The notes under the pieces are model-generated. The model saw only the letters and a list, made by a program, of their open reading frames with translations. It was not told where the DNA came from and made no database searches. The position numbers and the translations under genes were made by a program. From Bacteroidales bacterium (GTDB taxonomy: Bacteria > Bacteroidota > Bacteroidia > Bacteroidales > Paludibacteraceae), in assembly GCA_900768725.1 (NCBI GenBank), contig CAAGDU010000101.1:1-12512 (forward strand): DNA of 12,512 nucleotides. Direction: 5' to 3'. Below, piece by piece: positions 6,411-12,512 of the stretch; position 1 is the stretch's first letter; each line of letters opens with the position of its first letter.

Positions 6411-6607
6411 TGAAAGCCATACAAATCATCCAGTAAGTACCATCCGAGGATTATATAATTAACGCGAACTCGAAATAAGAAACACATACATCGAAACGAC
6501 GATGATTTTTGATTTCAACAAAAATTTCCAAAAATTATTCAAATATTCTATTCTCCGTTAATTCCCGTTCATTTACCATTAATTCTTTACCAAAAACCAA
6601 ATTACTC
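6411..6607. other. AT-rich intergenic stretch without a recognisable gene
   Basis: The ZIP stop codon overlaps an ATG (TAATG) that opens a micro-frame of eight residues, MKAIQIIQ, ending at 6436. Beyond this the stretch is AT-rich, with frequent stops in all frames and no convincing promoter. I see no RNA gene in it. Confidence 0.5.
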
Positions 6608-6710
6608 TTTGACTGCTGAACGTATTCGCTTATATTGAACTCACGTTATAATTAGGTAAAGCACCCCTCTTTCAATCCCCTTTAATCTCGCATTAACGGG
6701 GTGTTTTTTT
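6608..6710 (+). ncRNA. possible short RNA or separate transcript before the receptor operon
   Basis: TTTG (6608-6611) and TATATTG (6631-6637) are spaced 19 bases, a weak match to the promoter consensus with one base missing in the -7 box. A start near 6644 and the terminator at 6677-6710 would give an RNA of about 65 bases. No reading frame lies inside. The alternative is that this is only the distal end of the ZIP transcript. Low confidence. Confidence 0.25.
6677..6710 (+). terminator. intrinsic terminator upstream of the receptor operon
   Basis: CCCCTTTAAT (6677-6686) pairs with ATTAACGGGG (6692-6701) with a single mismatch around a 5-base loop, followed by TG and seven T (6704-6710). A competing pairing, CACCCC (6662-6667) with GGGGTG (6698-6703), uses the same right arm. 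Either form precedes the T run. Confidence 0.8.
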
Positions 6711-6771
6711 GTTGATTTGTCCCCCAAAACAGCGGTGTCTATTTTGTTAAGTTTTTATGAAGAATTTGCAT

Positions 6772-6806
6772 TTTGTTGCTCATATTAAGAATAAGCAGTA
6801 CTTTTG
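6772..6806 (+). promoter_or_regulatory. promoter of the receptor, lipoprotein and phosphatase operon
   Basis: TACTTTTG at 6799-6806 is a full -7 consensus. TTTG at 6772-6775 is 23 bases upstream, and the overlapping GTTG at 6775-6778 would give the usual 20. Initiation near 6812 leaves a leader of about 50 bases before the ATG at 6863. The location shows that translation cannot begin at the upstream in-frame TTG at 6773. Confidence 0.8.
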
Positions 6807-6862
6807 CACTCGAATTTGGTACAAGTGCTATCACTACAAACGCACATTTGAGAAGCAACAGA

Positions 6863-9511
6863 ATGAGAAAACGGTTACTAACACTTTTGTCAATGACCAT
6901 GGCATTGTTCCTTTGCAGGGAGGCTTCCGCGGTCGAAATCAGAGGGGTGGTGTTGGACTCGCTGACGGAAGAGAGCCTTGTGGGTGCCACGATTCGTATC
7001 AAGGGCGAATCGACCAGCGGGACGACGACAGGTCTGGACGGCACATTTGTTCTTCGCACCGAGACGGCACATCCTGTGGTTTGCTGCTCGTATATGGGGT
7101 TTGAGTCGGTGGAGGTGCTTTACGAGGGCAGCTGCATGGTTATCCGACTGCGAGAGCAGACCACCAGTATCGGCGAGGTAACCGTGGTGTCCAACTACAA
7201 CGGGAGCACCGCAGCAAAAGCCATCGAGATAGAGCGGAACTCGTCGAACGTAGTCAATGTATTGAGTTCGAAAGCGATGGAGTTGGCTCCCGACATCACG
7301 GTGGGCAATATCATACAGCGCATGTCGGGCGTTACCGTGGAGCGCAACTCCTCGGGAGAAGGGCAGTATGCCATTCTTCGAGGCATGGACAAGCGGTACA
7401 ACTACACCTTGGTGAACGGCATAAAAATCCCGAGTCCGGACAACAAGAACCGCTTTGTGCCCCTTGACCTGTTTCCCTCGGAGATACTCTCCCGCATAGA
7501 GGTGCACAAATCGCTTACCGCCGACTTGGAAGGGGACGGGATAGGCGGTGCGGTGAACCTTGTGATGAAAGATGCACCGGCGCGTCGGCTGCTTACCGCC
7601 AACATCTCGACCGGCTACAACGCCACCTATTTCAAGCGCCCGTTCTTCAGTTCTGATTATCAGGCTGTTGAGAAACAGTCGCCCGATGAGCGGATGGGGA
7701 ATATCGGGCACAACAAAGTGAGTGCGGGCGATTTCGGCATGAGAAGTCTGGATATTCGTTCGCGTATACCCCTACCCGACCTGATAGCCTCGCTGGCGTA
7801 CGGCGACCGCGTATGCAACGACAAGTTCGGGTTTCTGCTCTCGGCAAGTTATCAGAACGTCCACCGAGGCAAGAACATGAACTACTACAACTACACCAAA
7901 TCTACTGACGACCAAGAAGCCCGTACCTATTCCGACATGAAACAGCGTGTGGCTCTGCACGCGAAACTGGACTATGCGATTACCGCGCAACACAAGTTGA
8001 TGTGGTACAACGGCTACTTATGGATGGGGGATGACGAGGTGAGGATAGCCGAGGCGGAACAATCGGCCAACATCCGCATGAAACACAACCGTCAGCAGGT
8101 CTTCAACAGCACGCTGTCGGGCGAACATACGATGGCGCAAAAGACGGTTGTCCTTGATTGGAAAGGGGTGTTCTCCATTGCCGGAAACAGCACGCCCGAC
8201 AATGCACAGATATACCTGCAAGGCTCTCATCTTCAGACCAATAAAGCTGCCACTCGCCGCTGGGAGCACAACTCCGACAGGGATTGGGCAGGGTATCTCA
8301 ACCTCAGTTGGCACCCCCGAGAGGAATGGACGCTGAAAGCGGGAGGAATGTATCGCGACAAGAAGCGCACATCGTTCTTCAACGAATATACCTTCGACAG
8401 TTCCACGGGCACGGAGTCGTATCAGGTGTACGGCACCGACTGGAGCAACTTCAGCGAACTCCTGCTCACGCCCCGCGAGTACGGGAACGTGGGAGACCCC
8501 CTCAACTACGATGCGACGGAGCAGATAGGCGCGGTATATGTCATGTTGTCCTTCAAGAAGAAGAACTTTGAAGTCGAGGCGGGATTTCGTGCGGAACATA
8601 CGAATCAGGGCTACGAACTGAAATACCCCCGCACGACAGACGGTAAAGGCAGCCAGCAATACTGGGATTACCTGCCGTCCGCCAATCTGAAGTATCACAT
8701 CACCCCCAAAATGAACCTGCACCTCAGTTATTACCGAGGAATCAACCGCCCGAGTTTCTTCGAAATCGTCCCCTACAGCATCATCAACGAAGAGTACAAA
8801 GAGAAGGGCAACCCCGAGTTGAAACATACGATAGCCGATAACTTAGACCTCCGATGGGAGTTCTTCCCTCAGGCATACGAACAGTTTATGGTGGGCGTGT
8901 TCTACAAACACCTGCAAAATCCGATAGAATACGGACTTATCACCGAGGGGCAGGACATGTACTACACCCCGCTGAACTTAGGCAACGCCAACAACGCAGG
9001 CGTGGAGGTGGACGTCCTGAAATACTTCCGGCATTTCGGTATCAAGTGCAACTACACCTACACCTTCTCGCGTATCACCACGGAGAAACGCCACATGGAA
9101 GGAAACGAAATCGTGATTGTCAGTCAGTCGCGTCCCCTCGCCGGACAAGCCGCTCACGTGGCGAACCTCTCTTTCATTTACAAGGATACGGAACACGGAA
9201 TCAATGCGCAAATCACGGGCAGTTTCATCGGGAAACGACTGGCGGAGGTATCCAACTGGTATGAAAATGACATCTGGGAGAATGAGTATTTCCGCTTGGA
9301 ACTCTCTGCCGAGAAAGCATGGAAATGCGGGGTGGAACTCTACCTCAAAGCCACCAACCTGATAGACCTGCCTATGATTCGATACATACAAAAAGGTCCG
9401 CACACCGACGGCGTAACCGACTTCCCGCGCTACCGAGACAACATCTTGGAGAGAGAAGAACGATACGGACAAACCATCATGATTGGCGTCAGGTACAAAC
9501 TGCAAAACTAA
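6863..9511 (+). CDS. TonB-dependent outer-membrane receptor with N-terminal regulatory domain
   Basis: An 882-residue outer-membrane active transporter. Residues 1-23 are a signal peptide (cleavage after ASA). Residues 24-100 form a carboxypeptidase-like regulatory domain (EIRGVVLDSLTEESLVGATI, GLDGTFVL, YMGFESVEV). A TonB-box-like EVTVVS is at about 105-110. The plug spans about 120-255, with ILRGMDKRYNYTLVNG and GDGIGGAVNLVMK. The rest, 260-882, is a 22-strand-type barrel rich in aromatic beta strands, ending in MIGVRYKLQN. The ATG at 6863 gives a proper signal peptide and lies after the promoter. It carries no STN domain, so the anti-sigma signalling type is unlikely. The next gene is not SusD, so this is not a standard Sus glycan pair. 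The downstream phosphatase suggests a phosphorylated ligand or phosphate release; substrate is otherwise unknown. Confidence 0.95.
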   Translation: MRKRLLTLLSMTMALFLCREASAVEIRGVVLDSLTEESLVGATIRIKGESTSGTTTGLDGTFVLRTETAHPVVCCSYMGFESVEVLYEGSCMVIRLREQTTSIGEVTVVSNYNGSTAAKAIEIERNSSNVVNVLSSKAMELAPDITVGNIIQRMSGVTVERNSSGEGQYAILRGMDKRYNYTLVNGIKIPSPDNKNRFVPLDLFPSEILSRIEVHKSLTADLEGDGIGGAVNLVMKDAPARRLLTANISTGYNATYFKRPFFSSDYQAVEKQSPDERMGNIGHNKVSAGDFGMRSLDIRSRIPLPDLIASLAYGDRVCNDKFGFLLSASYQNVHRGKNMNYYNYTKSTDDQEARTYSDMKQRVALHAKLDYAITAQHKLMWYNGYLWMGDDEVRIAEAEQSANIRMKHNRQQVFNSTLSGEHTMAQKTVVLDWKGVFSIAGNSTPDNAQIYLQGSHLQTNKAATRRWEHNSDRDWAGYLNLSWHPREEWTLKAGGMYRDKKRTSFFNEYTFDSSTGTESYQVYGTDWSNFSELLLTPREYGNVGDPLNYDATEQIGAVYVMLSFKKKNFEVEAGFRAEHTNQGYELKYPRTTDGKGSQQYWDYLPSANLKYHITPKMNLHLSYYRGINRPSFFEIVPYSIINEEYKEKGNPELKHTIADNLDLRWEFFPQAYEQFMVGVFYKHLQNPIEYGLITEGQDMYYTPLNLGNANNAGVEVDVLKYFRHFGIKCNYTYTFSRITTEKRHMEGNEIVIVSQSRPLAGQAAHVANLSFIYKDTEHGINAQITGSFIGKRLAEVSNWYENDIWENEYFRLELSAEKAWKCGVELYLKATNLIDLPMIRYIQKGPHTDGVTDFPRYRDNILEREERYGQTIMIGVRYKLQN

Positions 9512-9541
9512 CATAATCGTACCATTTAATTTTTTACGAAC

Positions 9542-10894
9542 ATGAGAAAGAATTTTTTATGCTCAGCCCTGAGTGTTATCTGCGGCTTGCTTCTTCTCTC
9601 CTGCGAGAGACAGGAAAACGAGAACAACAACAACTCTTCCACCACCAATGAGACCGAGACGGAAATCATCGTTTCGGGCGTGTGGAAGTCGGGAGAGATG
9701 ATTCATCTGGACCGCCACTTGGTGGTACCCGAAGGCGAATCGCTCACCATCGAACCGGGGGTAACGGTCATCGTTGCCAATGAAGGTGTAGGCGTGAACC
9801 ACGTGCCCGTGGAAATCGAGGTGAAGGGTAACCTCTACGCCTTAGGTACCGAAGCGCAACCCATCACCTTCAGCGTTGCTCCCGAACTGCGTACGGAAGC
9901 GAACACCTTCAAGGGCTTGTGGGGCGGCATCGTTGCCTACGAATCCTGCGACGAGATGGCGCTCGAACACGTGATTATCGAATATACCGGTGCACAGGTT
10001 ATCGAGGGGTCGCCCGCTGCCGTAGAGGGTGTTTATACCGCGGGAGATGATATGTACCCGCAAATCACGACGAACAACATCAACGGACGCTATGTCATCA
10101 CCGACTGCGTGATTCGCAACGGTGCATCGGACGGTATCTACATGATGGGCGGCAGCGCCATCATCTCCCGCAACACCTTTGTTGCCAACGGCTACACCGG
10201 CGCAGAAGCCGTAAACATAAAAGCGGGTGTGATTGCCGATATAGCAGGCAACCTGATGTTCTCGCCGAACACCAACGGATTGAAACTCTCGTCCTCGGGA
10301 CAAAGCGAGACCCGCGGACAGATGAAGGCGACGGCATACAACAATACCATTGTCAACGCGGGTTGGCGTCGCGATGGAGAGAAAGGCGGATGTATCTATG
10401 TGGAAAAGAACGCATTGGTAACCATCGTCAACAACTTGATGGTAAACTGTAAGTTCCGTGCGATGACCCCGAATTACAAAGACCCGAACAAATCCGATGG
10501 CGGGTTTGACGACAAGTCGGTGATTGATTACAACTTCTATGCGTCCGGTTCGCAGACCACTCCCATCGTAGGTGATGCGACGGTAGGCAATCCTGCGGAG
10601 GGCTATGCACAAGAAAACAAGAACTACAACCCCGCCATTGATGTACACAGCCAAATCTCTTCGCCCGACCAACTGTTAGACCCACAATTCGTATCGTTTG
10701 ATATCCATCAGGTCAGCCTGACCGCCTATGCGCTTGACCCGACATGGGATTTGCATCTGTCTGCGGGGTCGCCTGCGCTGAAGGGAGCCGAGGGAACAGT
10801 AACGCCCTATTTTGCTAAAGGGCTCACTATCGGTTCGAAATCATACGTATCACCCGCTTTGGAAGCGCAATTCGGTGCATTTGGAACGAAATGA
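9542..10894 (+). CDS. surface lipoprotein with probable right-handed beta-helix
   Basis: A 450-residue lipoprotein: signal peptide with lipobox LLSC (Cys21), then an acidic stretch ERQENEN directly after the Cys, of the kind associated with surface export in Bacteroidetes, and an Asn/Thr/Glu-rich linker to about residue 41. Residues 45-110 hold a capping segment (VVPEGESLTIEPGVTVIVAN). Residues about 130-330 show repeated short beta strands with Asn/Gly turns (VITDCVIRNGASDGIYMMGG, AIISRNTFVANG, IADIAGNLMF, YNNTIVNAG, TIVNNLMVNC), the pattern of a parallel beta-helix. No lyase or hydrolase signature can be identified. It begins 30 bases after the receptor gene and overlaps the phosphatase start by ATGA. 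It occupies the place where SusD would sit and may be the substrate-binding partner of the receptor; that is inference. Confidence 0.88.
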   Translation: MRKNFLCSALSVICGLLLLSCERQENENNNNSSTTNETETEIIVSGVWKSGEMIHLDRHLVVPEGESLTIEPGVTVIVANEGVGVNHVPVEIEVKGNLYALGTEAQPITFSVAPELRTEANTFKGLWGGIVAYESCDEMALEHVIIEYTGAQVIEGSPAAVEGVYTAGDDMYPQITTNNINGRYVITDCVIRNGASDGIYMMGGSAIISRNTFVANGYTGAEAVNIKAGVIADIAGNLMFSPNTNGLKLSSSGQSETRGQMKATAYNNTIVNAGWRRDGEKGGCIYVEKNALVTIVNNLMVNCKFRAMTPNYKDPNKSDGGFDDKSVIDYNFYASGSQTTPIVGDATVGNPAEGYAQENKNYNPAIDVHSQISSPDQLLDPQFVSFDIHQVSLTAYALDPTWDLHLSAGSPALKGAEGTVTPYFAKGLTIGSKSYVSPALEAQFGAFGTK

Positions 10895-11811
10895 GAAAGA
10901 CAGGATTTTTGATACTGCTGCTTGCTTGGGCAGCAGTATCTTCCGCTCAGATGCGTCTGCTGGTGGTCAACGACTTAGGTCGCAACGGCTACTACGAGCA
11001 GAAACCCATCGCCGAACTGATGGGGAAGATGGCGGAAGAGCAGGATATAGAGGCTGTGTTGGCACTGGGGGACATCCATCATTTTATGGGTGTAGAGAGT
11101 ATAGATGACCCGCTGTGGATGACCAACTACGAACTCATCTACAGCCATCCGGCACTGCAGATACCGTGGTATCCCATCCTCGGAAATCACGAGTACAGAG
11201 GGAATACGCAAGCGGTGTTGGATTATTCCGCCGTGAGTCGCAGATGGCAGATGCCGGCGCGCTATTACAGCAAGGTCTTTGAGGAAGACGGTGCCACCCT
11301 CCGCGTGGTCTTCATCGACACCACGCCGTTGATTGACAAATACCACAAAGATTCAGTGGACTATCCTTCCGTAGCAGGACAAGACGGCAATCAACAGTTG
11401 GCGTGGATGGAGAGCGAACTGCGGGAGGCGAAAGAGGATTGGGTGGTGGTGGTAGGACATCATCCCGTCTATGCCTTCACCCAAAAGAGTGAGAGTGAGC
11501 GCAGCGATATGCAAAAGCGTGTGGGCTCCATTCTCCGTCGGCATCGTGCAGATATGTATATCTGCGGTCATATCCATAATTTCCAGCACATCCGCCCCCA
11601 AGGAGCCCAAACCGATTATGTAGTCAATTCCGCCGGCTCGCTTGCCCGCAGCCACGTGGAAAAGACAGAGGGTACCCTCTTTGTCAGCGGAGAAGCAGGA
11701 TTCTCCATACTGAGTTTCACCAAAGACGAACTCCGTTTGGACTTGGTCAACGCCGAGGGTGAGACCCTCCATTCGGTGAGAAGGGTGAAGAACGGGGATT
11801 GTAATCCATAA
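10891..11811 (+). CDS. secreted purple-acid-phosphatase-like metallophosphoesterase
   Basis: A 306-residue binuclear-metal phosphoesterase with a signal peptide (cleavage after AVSSA, residues 1-19), so it acts in the periplasm or outside. Motifs in order: NDLG (Asp28, replacing GDxG), LGDIHHFMGV (Asp61), GNHE (Asn99, His100), VVVGHHP (His190) and GHIHNFQH (His227, His229). The segment GVESIDDPLWMTNYELIYSH and the motif spacing match tartrate-resistant or purple acid phosphatases. In those enzymes the second motif is GDxxY, whose Tyr binds the ferric ion; here the position is His64. The other ligands are present, so activity is likely, possibly with a different metal pair. The start overlaps the beta-helix lipoprotein stop (ATGA), so the two are translationally coupled. 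It probably removes phosphate from a ligand handled by the receptor and lipoprotein. Confidence 0.9.
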   Translation: MRKTGFLILLLAWAAVSSAQMRLLVVNDLGRNGYYEQKPIAELMGKMAEEQDIEAVLALGDIHHFMGVESIDDPLWMTNYELIYSHPALQIPWYPILGNHEYRGNTQAVLDYSAVSRRWQMPARYYSKVFEEDGATLRVVFIDTTPLIDKYHKDSVDYPSVAGQDGNQQLAWMESELREAKEDWVVVVGHHPVYAFTQKSESERSDMQKRVGSILRRHRADMYICGHIHNFQHIRPQGAQTDYVVNSAGSLARSHVEKTEGTLFVSGEAGFSILSFTKDELRLDLVNAEGETLHSVRRVKNGDCNP

Positions 11812-11821
11812 ATTCTCTTTT

Positions 11822-11857
11822 CTGTGCATAGCGTATTTGCCGGCACGCTATGCACAG
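11822..11857. repeat. perfect 13-base inverted repeat after the phosphatase gene
   Basis: CTGTGCATAGCGT (11822-11834) and ACGCTATGCACAG (11845-11857) are exact reverse complements around a 10-base loop that contains the self-complementary GCCGGC (11839-11844). It begins 10 bases after the phosphatase stop. No T run follows on either strand, so it is not a standard terminator. It may protect the mRNA 3' end or act as a terminator without a T tract. Confidence 0.75.
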
Positions 11858-11935
11858 AATTATGCATAAAAGAAAGCGATAAGAGCAAACTCAGCAAGTC
11901 GTTTTTGCCAAATACACAAGTTTCTTAACCAAAAA

Positions 11936-11967
11936 TTTGGCAGTTTCAGAAAAATGTTGTAATTTTG
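11936..11967 (+). promoter_or_regulatory. promoter of ssrA
   Basis: TTTG (11936-11939), 20 bases, then TAATTTTG (11960-11967): a full match to the Bacteroidetes consensus. The predicted start is about 10-15 bases downstream, next to the mature tmRNA 5' end at 11983, as expected for a stable RNA with a short trimmed leader. Confidence 0.9.
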
Positions 11968-11982
11968 CAGCGTTTTCACACT

Positions 11983-12376
11983 GGGGCTATCCGGTTTTGA
12001 CAGCAGGTAGAATGGGTGTGTAAGCACGCCGAGCACTGATGGAGACGCTCGTAAATACTGTCTATCGAACTATAACTGGCAACAACACTGTAGCTCTCGC
12101 TGCTTAAACCGAAGTATAGTAGGTTTGCTTATTCTCCGCACAAGGTGCAGAGACGAGACATCGCTCCAAGCCGAGTCTGTAGGCTGAATGGATAAAGCGG
12201 TGCGGAAATATACAGAATAGTTTGCCCGTGCTGCGACGGGTGAGCGAAAACGAAGCAGATAAGCCCGCGGTTGGTGGCTCAGGTCTTGCCACGGGTCGAA
12301 AATGAAGGCTGAGATAAGCGTGTAGAAAGCATACGTGTTCCTTGTTTGGACGCGGGTTCGAATCCCGCTAGCTCCA
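11983..12376 (+). ncRNA. ssrA: tmRNA (ssrA), trans-translation RNA
   Basis: tmRNA rescues ribosomes stalled on broken mRNA and tags the peptide for proteolysis. The 5' GGGGCTA (11983-11989) pairs with TAGCTCC (12369-12375), with the G3-U70 alanine identity pair (11985 with 12373). The T arm is GCGGG-TTCGAAT-CCCGC (12352-12368). The discriminator A is at 12376 and is followed by CAA, so the CCA end is added by enzyme. The internal tag frame runs from 12078 to 12107. Length is about 394 bases, normal for the family. The region between the tag and the 3' half (12108-12330) contains several hairpin-forming segments in the place of the usual pseudoknots. A dedicated promoter and terminator flank it. 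Confidence 0.97.
12078..12107 (+). other. tmRNA proteolysis tag frame (A)GNNTVALAA
   Basis: The frame reads GGC AAC AAC ACT GTA GCT CTC GCT GCT TAA, encoding GNNTVALAA after the alanine carried by tmRNA. The resume codon GGC is preceded by TAACT, which keeps the A at -4 known to matter in E. coli. The ALAA end is the degradation signal read by ClpXP-type proteases. Val occupies the position before ALAA, where Tyr is frequent in other bacteria. Confidence 0.9.
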
Positions 12377-12385
12377 CAATTAGAG

Positions 12386-12427
12386 AACTGTCTAACAACT
12401 CGAATGGACGTTAGACAGTTTCTTTTT
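12386..12427 (+). terminator. intrinsic terminator of ssrA
   Basis: AACTGTCTAAC (12386-12396) and GTTAGACAGTT (12410-12420) form a perfect 11-base stem with a 13-base loop, followed by TCTTTTT. It begins 10 bases after the tmRNA 3' end. Confidence 0.92.
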
Positions 12428-12441
12428 AATGAATTTTAGTT

Positions 12442-12512
12442 ATGAAAGCAGTTTATATTCATGGTTTTGCGGGTTCGATACACTCGGATGTGGTGGGGAA
12501 TCTGCGGAAGTA
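12442..12512 (+). CDS. alpha/beta-hydrolase-like protein, 5' fragment
   Basis: The first 23 codons, cut by the window edge, read MKAVYIHGFAGSIHSDVVGN and on. A short beta strand leading into an HGF-plus-small-residue turn is the oxyanion-loop start of many alpha/beta hydrolases, including the YqiA/UPF0227 esterase-like group. The ATG at 12442 lies 14 bases after the ssrA terminator, in AT-rich sequence without a Shine-Dalgarno. An overlapping frame from ATG 12429 is also open but gives no recognisable start. The identity is tentative because the catalytic region lies outside the window. Confidence 0.6.
   Translation, partial: MKAVYIHGFAGSIHSDVVGNLRK

Noticed and set aside
6773..6862. Upstream TTG start extending the TonB receptor by 30 residues
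   Set aside because: The TTG overlaps the promoter elements, and the extension would bury the signal peptide that starts at ATG 6863.
6890..7711. Minus-strand frame of 273 codons opposite the receptor gene
   Set aside because: Antisense to an unmistakable TonB receptor, with no recognisable motif and no minus-strand promoter seen.
8018..8827. Minus-strand frame of 269 codons opposite the receptor barrel
   Set aside because: A shadow of the same codon bias; its composition is Val/Gly-rich without domain features.
9842..10672. Minus-strand frame of 276 codons opposite the beta-helix lipoprotein gene
   Set aside because: Antisense to a lipoprotein gene with a signal peptide and operon spacing; no independent evidence of coding.
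12104..12292. Minus-strand frame of 62 codons inside ssrA
   Set aside because: It is antisense to a structured RNA gene with full tmRNA features.
1..12512. Search for CRISPR arrays, insertion sequences, integrase sites and tRNA genes
   Set aside because: No regularly spaced repeats of 25-40 bases, no transposase or integrase frame, no terminal inverted repeats with target duplications, and no tRNA apart from the tRNA-like ends of tmRNA were seen by eye.

Overview
The window looks like a chromosomal segment of a Bacteroidota (most likely Bacteroidales) bacterium. The evidence is at least four promoters of the Bacteroidetes type (TTTG about 20 bases before TAnnTTTG), starts without Shine-Dalgarno sequences, a TonB-dependent receptor with an N-terminal carboxypeptidase-like regulatory domain, several lipoproteins, and a tmRNA whose 3' CCA is not encoded. 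All supported genes read on the + strand. I cannot name the genus from the sequence.

Layout. Bases 1-3442 hold a compact gene run: the 3' part of uvrC (nucleotide excision repair), tsaE (tRNA t6A synthesis ATPase), a small putative helix-turn-helix protein, and a membrane-anchored protein kinase-like protein overlapping it by ATGA. The run ends at a strong intrinsic terminator (3465-3495). A fresh promoter (3549-3580) then starts a three-gene set: a lipoprotein, a small lipoprotein, and a DUF456-like membrane protein, closed by a second strong terminator (5209-5243). A 385-base intergenic stretch follows. It has its own promoter, a cluster of GC-rich hairpin repeats and a 24-base tandem repeat carrying GATAAT hexamers, and leads into a ZIP-family metal transporter (5628-6410).

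After another 450 bases without a convincing gene (a possible short transcript, then a terminator at 6677-6710), a promoter at 6772-6806 drives a three-gene operon. It encodes a TonB-dependent outer-membrane receptor, a lipoprotein with a probable parallel beta-helix, and a secreted purple-acid-phosphatase-like metallophosphoesterase overlapping the lipoprotein gene by ATGA. No SusD is present. I infer a surface system that captures or dephosphorylates a phosphorylated nutrient. The window closes with ssrA (tmRNA, tag GNNTVALAA) with its own promoter and terminator, and the first 23 codons of an alpha/beta-hydrolase-like gene.

The most unusual items are three. The first is the pair of HTH-like protein and kinase-like protein, whose kinase domain has a degenerate glycine loop and almost no C-lobe before its membrane anchor. 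The second is the receptor, beta-helix lipoprotein and phosphatase operon, whose phosphatase has His in place of the canonical metal-binding Tyr. The third is the repeat-dense leader of the ZIP transporter.
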